Below are positions 52,523 to 64,000 of a stretch of 64,000 nucleotides of DNA, piece by piece. The notes under the pieces were generated by a model that saw nothing but the letters and a program-made list of their open reading frames with translations, did no database searches and was not told where the DNA came from. How positions within the stretch are numbered: the first letter of the stretch is position 1; each line of letters begins with the position of its first letter. The position numbers were made by a program, and so were the translations under genes. The DNA is from Adineta ricciae (lineage: Eukaryota > Rotifera > Eurotatoria > Adinetida > Adinetidae), in assembly GCA_905250025.1 (NCBI GenBank), contig CAJNOJ010000343.1, positions 36,534 through 100,533 on the forward strand. Reading direction: 5' to 3'.

Positions 52523-55500
52523 ATGGCTACAGCAACTTCAACTGATTTTTCCGTCTCAGGAGAAACACTTCAGTTTGGAAACAATGAGAAAAACATCTTA
52601 GCCTATTGGAAACAAATCAATGCATTCGAAACAAGTAATAAATTATCCAAAGATCGACCAAAATATACTTTTTACGATGGGCCACCTTTTGCCACGGGTC
52701 TTCCTCATTACGGACATATCTTAGCTGGAACTATCAAAGATACTGTCACACGTTGGGCATATCAAACAGGTCATCATGTTGAACGACGATTTGGTTGGGG
52801 TAAGTTTTCACTATTTATTAACAAAAATAGAAAAAAATATGGAATTTTCTTTTGATTAGATTGTCACGGTTTACCTGTGGTACGAAGTGTTTCTTCGATA
52901 TTTATGAATTTAATTGTTGTTTGAATTTAGGAATACGAAATTGATAAAACACTTGGTATCAAAGGACCTGAAGATGTAGCGAAAATGGGTATTGCTACAT
53001 ATAATAATCATTGTCGACAAATTGTCATGCGATATGCTAATGAATGGGAGGTGTGTTGTGATATTTGATGGAAAATATTCGTTTATGAGAAATAATTTAG
53101 GATGTTGTCGATCGAATGGGTCGATGGATTGATTTTCGACATGATTATAAAACAATGTATCCATGGTTTATGGAATCGGTTTGGTTTGTTTTTAAACAAT
53201 TATTCGACAAAGATCTCGTCTATCGTGGTTTTAAAGTTATGCCTTATTCTATGGGTTGTTGTACTCCATTATCAAACTTCGAAGCTGGACAAAACTATAA
53301 GGATACAGATGATCCAGCTGTTTGGGTATCTTTTCCACTTGTTGATGAACCAACAGTGAAATTAGTTGCATGGACAACAACACCATGGACATTACCATCA
53401 AATCTCGCACTTTGCGTTAATCCTAATTCAACTTATGTGAAAATTCTCGGTTGGTATCTTTTTTCAAATTTCCATTAAAGAAATTCTTTTGAATTCTATC
53501 AGATAAAACCAAGAATGAAACTTTTATTCTCATGGAAAAACGCTTGGCTGAACTTTATAAAAAACCTGATAGTTATCAAGTTTTAGAAACGTAAATTTAT
53601 TTTCTTTTATGTTCATAGAAAAAATTTTGCTTCTCTTCTTTCAGTCTTAAAGGATCTCAATTAAAAGGCTTACGTTACACACCATTATTTCCTTATTTTG
53701 CTCATGTAGGATTAATATTTAATGTTAATCTTTCGATGATTCGTTTTTGTTCATGTAGGTTGAATCAGCATTTCGAGTTTTATGTGATGATTATGTAACA
53801 GAAGAAAGTGGTACAGGTGTTGTTCATCAAGCTCCGTATTTTGGTGAAGATGATCATCGTGTTTGTTTGGCCAATGGTGTTATTAACAGAGATACAGGTC
53901 CAGTTGTTTGTCCAATTGATGCACAATGTCGATTTACTGACGAAGTGAAAGATTTTCAAGGACAAAATGTCAAAGAAGCCGATAAAGCAATTATCAAATT
54001 TTTAAAAGAAAGCAAAAGACTTGTTCATCAATCAGTAATGAAACATTCGTATCCATTTTGCTGGAGAAGTGATACACCGTTAATTTATCGGGCTGTTCCA
54101 TCCTGGTTCGTTCGAGTAGAAGGAATGATTGATCGATTATTAGCGAACAATAGCAAAGCATATTGGTAAATGTTACATTTTCGAGGGTGAGGAGATGTTT
54201 AATGAGACTTTTGTAGGGTTCCTGATTTTGTTAAAGAGAAACGCTTTGCTAATTGGCTTCGTGATGCACGTGATTGGGCAATTTCACGTAATCGATATTG
54301 GGGTAATCCTATTCCATTATGGATCAGTGATGATGGACAAGAAGTTGTTTGTGTTGGCTCAATCGAAGAATTACAACAATTATCTGGTGTTAAACTTGAT
54401 GATATTCATCGTGAATTGTTCGTTGACCAAATATTTCGCATTGATTTTTAAAAAAATTCCACTCGCTTTCTTTCTTTTTCAGCGTCGACGATGTGACAAT
54501 TCCATCTCGAACAGGAAAAGGTGTATTACGTCGCATTCCTGAAGTATTTGATTGTTGGTTTGAATCAGGTTCAATGCCTTACGCTCAAGTTCATTATCCA
54601 TTTGAGAATAAAGATACTTTTATGAATACATTCCCAGCTGATTTCATTGCTGAAGGTATCGATCAAACTCGGGGATGGTTTTACACATTATTAGTCATTT
54701 CAACGGCTTTATATGATCAACCGCCATTCAAAAACTTAATTGTTAATGGAATCGTTTTAGCGTCTAATGGAGAAAAGATGTCCAAACGAAAGAAGAATTA
54801 TCCCGATCCAAAACTTATCTTCGAAGAATACGGTGCTGACGCACTTCGACTCTATTTAATCACTTCACCTGTTGTACGTGGTGAATCATTGAAATTCAAA
54901 GAAGAAGGTGTTCGCGATGTGGTCAAAGACGTGTTCTTACCATGGTACAATGCATTACGTCTTCTTGTTCAATCTTGTGATCAACTAAAAGTTGATAAAA
55001 AAGTTACTTTCGTTTATGATGAAAAACGTCTGTACGCATCAATGGCATCAAATACAAATGTCATGGATACATGGATCGTTTCGTACACTCAAACTTTATT
55101 AGATTTTGTTAAACAAGAAATGGATGGTAAGATTTACATTCAATCATTGGATTTCAAGTTTCATTGAAATTTTAGCTTATCGATTATATACGGTCGTACC
55201 ACGTCTTGTTAAATACATTGATATGTTAACTAACTGGTATGTCAAACTGAACAAACGACGTTTTAAAGTAAGATGAAATGATTTGCTTAGTTGAGAGATG
55301 AAAATGACTTCTGTTTCAGGGAGAAACATCACAAGAAGATTGTCTTATTTCATTGAATGTTCTTTGTTACGTTCTTTTGACAATGTCGAAATTAATGGGA
55401 CCATTTACACCATTCCTAGCGGAATATATGTATCAAGTTTTGAGAAAATTAATGCCACCTTCATCGGCAGATGCTTCGGAACAAGACTTGAGTGTTCATT

Positions 55501-56641
55501 TCCATTTAATGCCCAAATCCGAGTTCGTCTCTTCGTTACATTCATTGAAAATATTTGAAAAAATTAATTTCATTTAGGAATTCTTTGATTAACAAAGAAA
55601 TCGAACGTGCTGTTGCAGCTGTGCAAACAGTTATCTGTATGGGTCGTGTTGTACGAGAACGAAAAATCGTTCCAATGAAAGTATGAATTCATTTGTCATA
55701 GAATCATTTTCAAATGGCAATTTCATTGATTTTTCAGTATCCATTACCCGAATTCGTTATCATTCATAAAGATGCATCGATACTGAAAGAGTTACAATCA
55801 TTAGAAGATTTCGTTCGAGAAGTACGAATGATCAATTCGGAATTCTTTTGATTTCTATTGGAATATTTACAGGGTTTGAACGTTCGTAAAGTGACCTTTT
55901 CACAAGATCGAGAACTTTATGGTGTTGAAATGCGCGCTGAACCTAATTATCCAACATTGGGAAAGAAAGCTGGATCGAAAGTTAAAGCAGTAACGGAAAA
56001 AATCCGCGCAATGTCGGATGCAGATATTGAACAATTGTTATCTAAAGGAGAAAATGAAGGTCCGTTGACAGTTATCGACGAAATTCCAATTGAAACCGAA
56101 GATGTTCATATTGTTTATCGGGTTGCGAAACAAACACAATTTGAAGCAACTGCTGAACAAGGAGTAAGATAAAATACATTCATCTTCGAATTGATCTTCT
56201 TTTTTCTTTTGTAGTTTGTTGTTTTACTTGATTATACAGCTGATGCATCATTGAAAGATGAAGGTCTCATTCGAGAAATTACTAGTCGTGTTCAAAAACT
56301 TCGAAAAGAAGTTCGTATTCTTTTAATTTTCATTTCGAATCTATTTTGTCTTATTTAGGCAAAAGTCAAACCAACGGATGATATCAATATTTATTATGCT
56401 GTTGAGCCATTAACAAGTGAAATTGCTCGTATTGCATTAGAGCAACAAAATGAGATTACAACAATTCTTGGAAAACCATTTCTTCCTTTGGCAAGTTCAC
56501 AAAATAACAAAGTTATTATCTCAAAGAAAGTACCCGTAAGTCATGTGGAATTTTGTGTTTGTATTTTTACTAATTCATTTTATTGTCTATTAGGTGAAAG
56601 ATGGTGAAATTGAATTCGTTATCACTGAAAGTACAAATTAA
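52523..56641 (+). CDS. IARS1: Cytosolic isoleucyl-tRNA synthetase
   Basis: Seventeen exons: 52523-52799, 52860-52879, 52931-53050, 53101-53449, 53503-53590, 53645-53705, 53759-54165, 54217-54417, 54483-55126, 55176-55267, 55320-55522, 55578-55680, 55738-55821, 55873-56163, 56215-56310, 56359-56535, 56594-56641. These sum to 3261 nt, 1086 residues, close to fungal enzymes and shorter than human IARS1. Class I signatures: [12 protein letters not shown] (HIGH), [27 protein letters not shown] of the CP1 editing domain, [30 protein letters not shown] and [14 protein letters not shown] (KMSKS). The anticodon-binding helical domain follows. Exon 2 is only 20 nt and encodes most of the DCHGLPV motif. 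The more upstream in-frame Met (52502) is not preferred. Confidence 0.97.
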
Positions 56642-57857
56642 AACAAGAAAAATCAAAATTACTTTCATTTTTGGTTTGAGCTCTTTTATTTTCTCCGCTA
56701 CTCAACAATTGCGATCGATTATCCGTTGTTTTTGTCATCACACTCACATTGAAAAATAAAAACATTACCTATTCATCACTTTTTGAATAACATTCGAAGC
56801 TTCCAAACAAAACGATACGATTCTCGTAACGAAATTGATACATTATAGTTTATTACTTTTTTTCCATTTTCATATTATTTGGTTATATGATTGAAAGTAT
56901 ATTCCATATCGATTTCATATGCATAGCTTTTTTCTGGAACGATCTATGTGATTATCGTCGTTGTTCTAAGTATTTGCTCATCATTATATGACATTGATAT
57001 CGAAGTTGTGATTGTTATCAGTATGGATCTTATTACTCATGTTTGATTGTGTGCTGCAAGTCAGTTAGATTCTCTTTCATGTGTTTTGTAATCACAATGC
57101 TTGCTGAATTTACTGTTAGTCCGTTTCGATTCAACTAATCAAGATGACACATTTATGGAAAGATCAACTAAAAATAGAATGGAGAATAGTTTACTAACGG
57201 AAAAAAGAATCAAAGGACAAAATAATTATTCTATTAAGATATATAAATAGAAGACTATGTGACTGGAAAGATTAAAAATCCAATGATAGAAAATGTCAAC
57301 TGACAAAAAAGTACTTTCAATAGAATATTCAATAAAAGTTAATTTTCTTGATTTTATGAATCTTCATTTTTCATTTACAAAATGATCTCGCGATTATTTA
57401 CTTGTCGAAAAACGAACATCAGATTTGTTAAAAATTTCATTTTCAGATAATAATCATCAATCAATTCCATATATAATTCATCACTCTTCTGTAAGGATTT
57501 CAGAACATTTTGACTTTTAAATCTGATCATTGTCTGACCTTTTATTTGTTCTAATTTCATAAAAATAGAAGAAGATCATCTGTCAAACTTATCTTCCTTC
57601 ATACTACAGGCAGTCACATGCATTTGTTCGTAATCAAACTGAAATTCTTCTATATTTAATAATCACAAGATTTCAAAGACTTCTCAACCTTTCCATATTT
57701 ATCTCTACAATGAATTCGTATGAAAAGTTCAATATCCTTGAATATCTTTCTATTCACCTGGATATTCATTACGAAATTTGTAATTTGACTTGCAGCACAC
57801 TGATACTGAACTATTTAAATAACTTACAATCATCTTCAGACTCTCAAAAATTATACA
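56642..57857. other. Intergenic, nothing recognised
   Basis: About 1.2 kb of AT-rich sequence. Short frames on both strands (57375-57560 minus, 57710-58096 plus) lack support; the latter is a shadow of the receptor gene. Confidence 0.45.
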
Positions 57858-58817
57858 ATGATGAACAATTCAATGACGGAAATCTTCTTCGACGAGAAAC
57901 ATGTGGCACATCAAGTGAAATTTGCAATTCTATTAACTTTACAAATACCATCACTTATCTTATCTATTCTAATTCTTCTATTTTTCTCAATACATCGAAC
58001 AATATTACGTGTTCGTCAAAATCAAGGTTTGTTCATCTTATTAATTGTCAATTTTATTCAAGTAACATTCGATTTACCAATGGTTATTCATTATAATCAT
58101 CTCGGTCGTGTTAGTCCAGCAACACATGCTTATTGTACATGGTGGACATTTCTTGAATATTCTCTCAATGGCGCTGGAGAATTGTTAATGGCAACAATAT
58201 CCATTCAACGACATATTCTTATCTTTCATGCAAATCTCTTCAATAATCGATTAAATCGATATGTTTTTCATCATTTACCACTTCTCATTTGTATTATTTA
58301 TCCAATAATTCTCTATTTGATTATTATTGTATTTGATTTTTCTTGTGATGGAACACAATGGGATTATAGTTCAAATGCTTGTGGATTAGCAAATTGCTTT
58401 ATGGTTTTCAATAAACCATTAGCTGCAGCTGATTGGGGTGTTAATAATGGTTTTCCAATCATTGTCATTACAATTGCCAATGTATCTTTGATTATTCGAG
58501 TAGTTCGACAAAGACTTCGTCAACACGGATCAGTTTCTTGGAAGAAACAACGACGAATGACAATACAATTATTAAGTATTTCATGTCTTTATATGATCGC
58601 TTGGTTTCCAGGAATAATTGTGGCAATTATTCAACATTTAGTAATACCAACATTTCTTTTAGATATTCAAGTTGAATATATCTTTTATTTAACATATATG
58701 ATTTGTTTATTTATTCCTTGGATTTGTTTGGGATTATTTCCGGAATTTATCAAATGGATTTGGAAAAACGTGACACCTCGATCAATGTCCAGTAATGTGA
58801 TCAAACCAATAAAATAA
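57858..58817 (+). CDS. Rhodopsin-like 7TM receptor, tandem paralogue 1
   Basis: Single-exon, 319 residues, seven membrane segments. Marker blocks: KFAILLTLQIPSLILSILIL (TM1), VNFIQVTFDLPMVIHYN (TM2), the TM3 end ATISIQRHILIFHANLF (QRH in place of DRY), ECL2 Cys in FDFSCDGTQWDYSS, MTIQLLSISCLYMIAWFPG (TM6) and PWICLGLFPEFIKWIW (TM7). Closely similar to 60127-61104, with identical stretches around TM4. Met1 or Met2 may start. Ligand unknown; a bdelloid-specific chemoreceptor-like family is plausible. Confidence 0.85.
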   Translation: MMNNSMTEIFFDEKHVAHQVKFAILLTLQIPSLILSILILLFFSIHRTILRVRQNQGLFILLIVNFIQVTFDLPMVIHYNHLGRVSPATHAYCTWWTFLEYSLNGAGELLMATISIQRHILIFHANLFNNRLNRYVFHHLPLLICIIYPIILYLIIIVFDFSCDGTQWDYSSNACGLANCFMVFNKPLAAADWGVNNGFPIIVITIANVSLIIRVVRQRLRQHGSVSWKKQRRMTIQLLSISCLYMIAWFPGIIVAIIQHLVIPTFLLDIQVEYIFYLTYMICLFIPWICLGLFPEFIKWIWKNVTPRSMSSNVIKPIK

Positions 58818-59154
58818 CTTGTGATTTTTCATTACTATGAAACGCTATCCTTTCCTCCTTCTTTACCTTCAATAATGTTCAATGAACAAAAAAAAGAATT
58901 TAAACAATATCTAAACTAACAACAATATAATTCGTATTATTTCTAATTGTGTTAATTAGATGAGTTCCTTTTCCATATTCTTCATATTTATTTGTTAAAT
59001 TTTCTATTGAATTATTTCATAATCATAATAATCGATTGAGTATGTGTCGAATACACTAGAAAAGTTGGATTTGCTCGAAGCTGCTAATAACATCGTTGCA
59101 AGTTTTACTGAATTTTATTTTGATCTGATGTTATAACATAATTATAATAATAAC

Positions 59155-59450
59155 CTTCCATAGACTTTTACGTCCATTGGGGCGGCCACGGTTATTATTA
59201 GTATTTTTGCACGTGCAACCGGGTTCTATCGTCTTTTCTTTTTTATGAACGGCGGCATCTGCTTCCTCTTCCGTCTAACATACTGACTAAGCGTGTAATC
59301 AGTATGAATGACTCACGTGGTATGAGCCAGGTAGACAACTTAGTCGTTGATGACTTGTCTAAGATCATTCCATCGATGATATTACTGAGATTCGAACATA
59401 GTGCCGTATCATTCCGTGTTGGACAACGTAACTATTCATCCATGAAATGA
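59155..59450 (-). repeat. Possible tRNA-derived SINE
   Basis: On the minus strand the sequence begins with an A-box-like TAGTTACGTTG, then about 30 nt later a B-box-like TGTTCGAATCT, with a weak T-arm. A GC-richer body of about 220 bp follows, without homology to the flanking receptors, ending near ccccaatggacgtaaaagtc. It interrupts the spacer between two tandem receptor genes. Confidence 0.35.
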
Positions 59451-60126
59451 AATTTAATATAAATTACAAAGTTTTCTCAAATACGATCAAATCTTTGTTA
59501 GAATTTCCTTATTTTCTCAACATTTCTATTGTCAATCATTTAAAAACAATAAAGATTTCATTAAATCTGTTGTATATTAATCATAAACACTTATCAAACT
59601 AAGCAAAGACATTAAGTATAATTGATCTCATAAGTTTTCATCAATTACTAAATTAAAATCATCCATCTGAGATAGATAATATTTGAATTTAAATGAACTC
59701 ATTTTCCGATTGTTTATCGTATACAAAGTATCTGTTGATATATTCATCATGTAATATTCTTCATCAATTGAAATATACACATATCGAGAAAGGAAATATG
59801 CTTTCCACTAAAAATGATATGTCATTCAGTGGAATTTATTGTACTCTTTTGAGAATTTCATCAGAATTATTTTGTATAAGAAAAGATTATTTTTTCTCTG
59901 TCACTATTGATCAATACTTTCGAAAAAAAGAAAAATTAAGAAGATGATGAAAATGTGCAATTAGATTAGAAATAATGCAAATTATATGTCAAAATAAATC
60001 TTCTCTTTTTCTTCATTTTTAGACATGTCATTCAGCAGAGATTTCATTTTCTCCTTGATTAAAAGAATCTTTAACTCGTTTTTTTCCTAATGAAATAACA
60101 AATTTCATTGAATTTGCTTTTTATTA

Positions 60127-61104
60127 TTGACAAAAGTCATGAATGAAATTAATTTCACGACGTTTCAAGATGAGAAATTTGTTCTTCATCGAGTCAAATT
60201 TGCGATTTTATTAACTTTACAAATCCCCGCAATTCTCCTTTCCCTTTTGATCTTTTTTTATTTCTTCACACATCGAACGATTCTTCATATTCGTCAAAAT
60301 CAAGCTTTATTTCTCTTATTAATCATCAATTTCATTCAATTAACATTCGATTTACCAATGGTTATTCATTTCAATCGTCTTGGTTACGTTAGTCCAACAA
60401 AATCATCTTATTGTGCATGGTGGACATTTCTCGAATACACTCTCAATGCTGCAAGTGAAATGTTAATGGCAACAATATCAATTCAACGACATATTCTTAT
60501 CTTTCATGCAAATCTCTTCAATAATCGATTAAATCGATATGTTTTACATCATTTACCACTTCTCATTTGTATTATTTATCCAATAATTCTCTATTTGGTT
60601 ATCATTGTGTTTGATTTTTCTTGTGATGGAACACAATGGGATTATAGTTCAAATATTTGTGGATTAGCAAATTGTTATCTTGTTTATGACAAAGTTTTAG
60701 GAAGTTTTGATTGGGTAGTTGATAATGGTTTACCTGTTGTGGTGATCATTTTGGCGAATATTGGACTTATTATACGTGTTCTTCGACAAAAACGTCGTGG
60801 TCAAGGGATTATTTCATGGAAAAAACAACGAAAATTAACACTTCAATTATTGAGTATTTCTTCAATTTATTTTCTCGGATGGTTTCCGAATATTTTCATT
60901 GGAATTATTCAACAATTATTCATTCCAGGATTTATTTCTAATATTCAATTTGATTACATTTTCGATTTACTTTATCTGATTTATCTTTTAATGCCATGGA
61001 TATGTTTAGGATTATTCCCAGAATTTATTAAATGGATAAGGAAATTCTTTGTCAAAGAATATCAAAGAGGAAATACTATTCGACCTACAAATCATTTCAA
61101 TTAA
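60127..61104 (+). CDS. Rhodopsin-like 7TM receptor, tandem paralogue 2
   Basis: Single exon, 325 residues, aligned without long gaps to the receptor at 57858. Shared blocks: ATISIQRHILIFHANLFNNR and LPLLICIIYPIILYL. Differences concentrate in TM1, the segment after ECL2 (YLVYDKVLGSFDWVVDNG against FMVFNKPLAAADWGVNNG) and TM6-TM7, that is, in the likely ligand pocket. The DNA is most conserved across TM3-TM4, which may reflect gene conversion between the copies. The start at 60127 is supported by alignment with the other copy. Confidence 0.85.
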   Translation: MTKVMNEINFTTFQDEKFVLHRVKFAILLTLQIPAILLSLLIFFYFFTHRTILHIRQNQALFLLLIINFIQLTFDLPMVIHFNRLGYVSPTKSSYCAWWTFLEYTLNAASEMLMATISIQRHILIFHANLFNNRLNRYVLHHLPLLICIIYPIILYLVIIVFDFSCDGTQWDYSSNICGLANCYLVYDKVLGSFDWVVDNGLPVVVIILANIGLIIRVLRQKRRGQGIISWKKQRKLTLQLLSISSIYFLGWFPNIFIGIIQQLFIPGFISNIQFDYIFDLLYLIYLLMPWICLGLFPEFIKWIRKFFVKEYQRGNTIRPTNHFN

Positions 61105-62009
61105 CTCACTTACATAAAACCTTTATTTTTCACTAAAAGTAAATAAATTTTGTTCATCTTCTTTGTACTTATCGGAGGGAAGACGACCATTTATATAAAC
61201 CCAGACAAACACGTGAGATATATATAGCGATCAGTCTGTATGTTACTTGTCAAGAAAATCGTATTTTCTTAACCAGATTTATAAGTCCGCTCATTTCATA
61301 GAATCCCCAAGAACCTCCGCTGGCAGATCTGTCTTAGATTCCATTAGCTAAATTTCAGTCTGTTGCTGTAGATCGTTAATGAGCGCTACTTTGAGCTCTA
61401 TATTTTGTTACGATTCTAACAACTAACTAAACCCGACAGCAGCGAAATTCGATCGAATCAGAGCATCAGATGATATATGCTGAGTGCTAAGATTAATTTG
61501 TCACACTAAATTTGTAAATGTCAAAATGAATTTAAAATATGGGCAAAGCCATCTTTTGTCATTCTCAGAGAAATCCTATTTTATGTCTTCTGACAGTTTT
61601 TGTTGTAGTAGAATTGTGAAATATGTTGATTGAAATTGTTCAGGTGAGTTGTGGTACGAGAATTTCTTAATTTAGTTTTCTGAGTTTCAATTGCTTCAAA
61701 GAAAGAACAAAATAGTTCGGAGAAAATCGTCTGTAAAAGGATCTTCTGTTTCACTGAGAGTTCATACGATACACTATACAGAACCTCTCTCTTTTCGATG
61801 AATTAATATTCCTGTGGACACATCAGTATAATCTCTGAAATATCCATTGAAAATTCAATGACAATATCGCCAGAATACTTTTAAGTTTGATATTTTTATC
61901 ATGAAGGATATCGTAATGACGTATATAAATGATAAGAATGATGAATGCCCTTTTGTTATAATCCGTATGGCATGTACTTGAGAAAATCTGATGACGTGAA
62001 GATTAACAT
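61105..62009. other. Intergenic, nothing recognised
   Basis: No coding frame or repeat identified before the tRNA gene. Confidence 0.4.
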
Positions 62010-62082
62010 GGGGATGTAGCTCATATGGTAGAGCGCTCGCTTAGCATGCGAGAGGTATTGGGATCGATGCCCAACTTCTCCA
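62010..62082 (+). tRNA. tRNA-Ala(AGC), slightly degenerate
   Basis: 73 nt: acceptor GGGGATG against CTTCTCC with one T-T mismatch (6:67), A box TAGCTCATATGG, anticodon arm CTCGCTTAGCATGCGAG giving AGC, T-arm TTGGGATCGATGCCCAA, discriminator A. The structure is otherwise complete. The mismatch and altered 3' strand leave open a pseudogene. Confidence 0.85.
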
Positions 62083-63026
62083 GATTGTTCTTTTTTCTTC
62101 AATTTATTATTTTATTTGTAAAATATAGAACATCTCATTTTATTTTTTCCGTTCTTGTGCTGTGATTCATATACTTTTGCAAAACTAACATAGATTTCGA
62201 AATTGACTCGTTCTCAGATAGTCTGTACTTTTTGAAGTCGCTTATAAGTATGGAATCAAACATCATAGAAGTCAAACCTGGAGATTCACGAATAAAAGAA
62301 TAATTCAAAATTCATAAACATGAAGTAAGAAAGACGCCGAGTTAATTTCTTTCCTAGCGAATATTAGACTAAATCTATGTGTTACGACCAATGAAAAAGC
62401 CAAGACTGAAAATAGACATACACTTTTCAAAGTATTAGATCAAACAGGCAATAGTGTTTGACCTTATTCATGATATAACCTCGTCTTCTTTGAGATACAA
62501 AAAAAATTCTTTTAAATTTATCATAAAATACTGTTTGTGCACAAGAATGTTAACGAAACTATTGAATGAAGTTTTCAAAAAGAAACTTACTTTAAACATA
62601 ATGATTATTTCAATACGATTTACCAAACATTATTTGGTTCTTTTTAGTGTACTCAGAAAACAGAGTCAGATTGTGGTGAAACTTTCTGCACAGTTTAGTC
62701 TTATCAACATCTCGGCCGAGTTCGATGAAGAGTCTGATTGGAAGAGTCATTCATGAGTTATTGCCAAATTACTGACATTTCTCTATGATTACCCGTACAT
62801 TTTTTGCAGTACATAAAACTCTTGAAATTTCCTCCTTTATTCGACATCGATATACAAGTATAATATGCTTCCATCTGTTTACAATAAAATAAACATTTGT
62901 AATTGGATACGTTATGCTTCAGCTATTATAACCAACAAAAAAAGCAATTGCGTTATCATTGAGAATGGGTTGTTACAGTGCACTACAACGATTTGTGTTA
63001 ATTTTCATCAAAACGAGACAAGGATA
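62083..63026. other. Intergenic, nothing recognised
   Basis: Frames at 62454-62756 and the upstream extension of the F-box frame (62865-63026) have no motif support. Confidence 0.4.
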
Positions 63027-63308
63027 ATGTCCATATTTCTTAATTTATCGGTAGAACTTGTTTATCGAATTTTGGATCACGCGAGTGAATACACATTATG
63101 TGATTCAATACAAAATGTTTGTCGACGATTCGACCAGATTCTTAACACCTATCATCGATTTCAGATGAGTCTGCTATGCATTTTAATTATTTCATTACTC
63201 GTTAAATTGACTTGTGAGAAAGGAAAAGGACTATTAGAAAGACTGTGTGACTATGTTAACAACGCTGTAACAACTACGACTGATTCTTCTAAAAAGGCGA
63301 ACATTTAA
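63027..63308 (+). CDS. F-box-like protein fragment
   Basis: The frame begins MSIFLNLSVELVYRILDHAS, then YTLCDSIQNVCRRFDQILNTYHRF, which is the F-box pattern (LPxELxxxIxxxL ... xVCxxFxxL) that recruits SKP1 in SCF ligases. The remaining 45 residues include a hydrophobic stretch and no substrate-binding repeats; the frame ends after 93 residues. It is either a truncated gene or the first exon of a longer one. The start at 63027 is chosen because the F-box begins there. Bdelloids have many similar F-box genes. Confidence 0.55.
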   Translation: MSIFLNLSVELVYRILDHASEYTLCDSIQNVCRRFDQILNTYHRFQMSLLCILIISLLVKLTCEKGKGLLERLCDYVNNAVTTTTDSSKKANI

Positions 63309-63779
63309 GCGATCACGATTTACTACATCTGGGAAAACTCCATACAAATATAGTAGTACAGTCATTCGGTAAAACTATCTAACAAAACTTTGAACGATAT
63401 CTTTCAATCTGTCAAGAACAAATGTGACTTGAAGTGCATTCACTAACCATTTCAATGGATCTTCAACAACGAACACCAATCAGTTGCTATACGAAAATGA
63501 ATAAAATCTTTCAAAAATGACATCTTTTTTGCAAAGAAATATCCATTGCATATACTTCTTTCCTCAGCTGAAATATCAACCGACATGTGCTGCCTCCTCA
63601 GTTCATCTAGACTGAATCTCTACAAACCTGAATAGACTGCCTGAATACACATAAAAACATATTAACTATATATACTTTCACATTTCTTCATGCAAACAAC
63701 CGACAAAAGTTAAACCTTATTTTTCTAACTATAAACTATACAGACTTTTCACATCTGCCTTATTATTTCTGGACGCTCA

Positions 63780-64000
63780 CTACACTGAAACTCTACTCGA
63801 ATCAAATCGGAGACGTTGGGGCACAACATCTTGGTGATGTACTGCGCACAAATAAGATAGTATTCCTTCGTCCTTTACACGTTTCGTCTATCGGTCTGCT
63901 CTACCATATATACAGACACTCACTGAACTACACTTATGGGGCAATCAAACGGGAGACGAAAGAATACGATATATCTCCAATGCTGCCAACGATCACGTTG
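63780..64000 (+). CDS. Leucine-rich-repeat (NLR/ribonuclease-inhibitor type) fragment, runs off the window
   Basis: One frame gives TTLKLYSNQIGDVGAQHLGD followed by VLRTNKI. A second frame, about 125 nt on, gives TELHLWGNQTGDERIRYISN. Both are RNI-type repeat units (LxLxxNxIGDxGAxxLxxxL). The change of frame between them means an intron, a lesion or decay. No start is visible and the right end is cut by the window edge. Confidence 0.5.

Noticed and set aside
62454-62756. 100-residue plus-strand frame
   Set aside because: Lys/Ile-rich without a recognisable domain; there is no relative in the window.

Overview
The window looks like nuclear DNA of a bdelloid rotifer (Adineta/Rotaria type). The clues are an AT-rich background, many very short GT-AG introns (about 45-90 nt), metazoan housekeeping genes next to bacterial- or plant-like single-copy genes (DUF4386 membrane protein, hevein/GH19 chitinase), expanded lineage-specific rhodopsin-like receptors, and ADP-ribosyltransferases accompanied by a small domain I recall from bdelloid ART proteins. 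Species is not determinable from sequence alone. All gene calls come from reading translated frames, splice junctions and motifs; no database search was run.

Layout. 1-2400: end of an ADP-ribosylglycohydrolase gene and a DUF4386 gene, followed by a decayed tandem copy of the same pair. 2689-9061: two-exon 7TM receptor, UCHL3-type deubiquitinase, four-TM proline-rich protein, and an unrecognised six-exon gene. 9235-15290: large LDLa/EGF/7TM receptor and an endonuclease/exonuclease/phosphatase gene, both disturbed by assembly joins. 16974-24859: SUPT5H (minus), a CNTD1-like cyclin, a GH19 chitinase and tRNA-Lys(CTT).

25 000-47 900 is an accessory region built from duplicated cassettes. The core is a head-to-head pair: an EGF-7TM receptor (minus) and an ADP-ribosyltransferase (plus) separated by 338 bp. 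It occurs three times (25251-27340 with the transferase decayed, 28127-30721, 38363-40956). The two better copies sit in longer segmental duplicates (about 28080-35570 and 38240-47105), which also carry a membrane-anchored RNase H-like gene, a small gene resembling the N-terminal domain of bdelloid ART proteins, a 62-residue single-TM protein and F-box-like debris; the second copy also has a fucosyltransferase-like gene. One duplicate carries a 1045-bp element with minisatellite inverted termini and an 8-bp target duplication, absent from the other duplicate. Other inverted-repeat elements lie at 35815-38240 in and around a broken gene.

49835-56641 is a compact housekeeping stretch on the plus strand: NF-YB, the SAGA subunit ATXN7L3/SGF11 and cytosolic isoleucyl-tRNA synthetase (17 exons). 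57858-61104 has two paralogous 7TM receptors flanking a possible SINE. The right end has a tRNA-Ala(AGC), an F-box fragment and the start of a leucine-rich-repeat region.

N positions at 11738, 14971-15000, 31741, 41182-41187 and 44426 all touch repeated sequence of about 190-221 bp. These are best read as unmerged contig overlaps or misjoins, so gene structure near them should not be taken literally. Two frameshifts (11379-11383, 29176-29180) lie in five-A runs and may be homopolymer errors.
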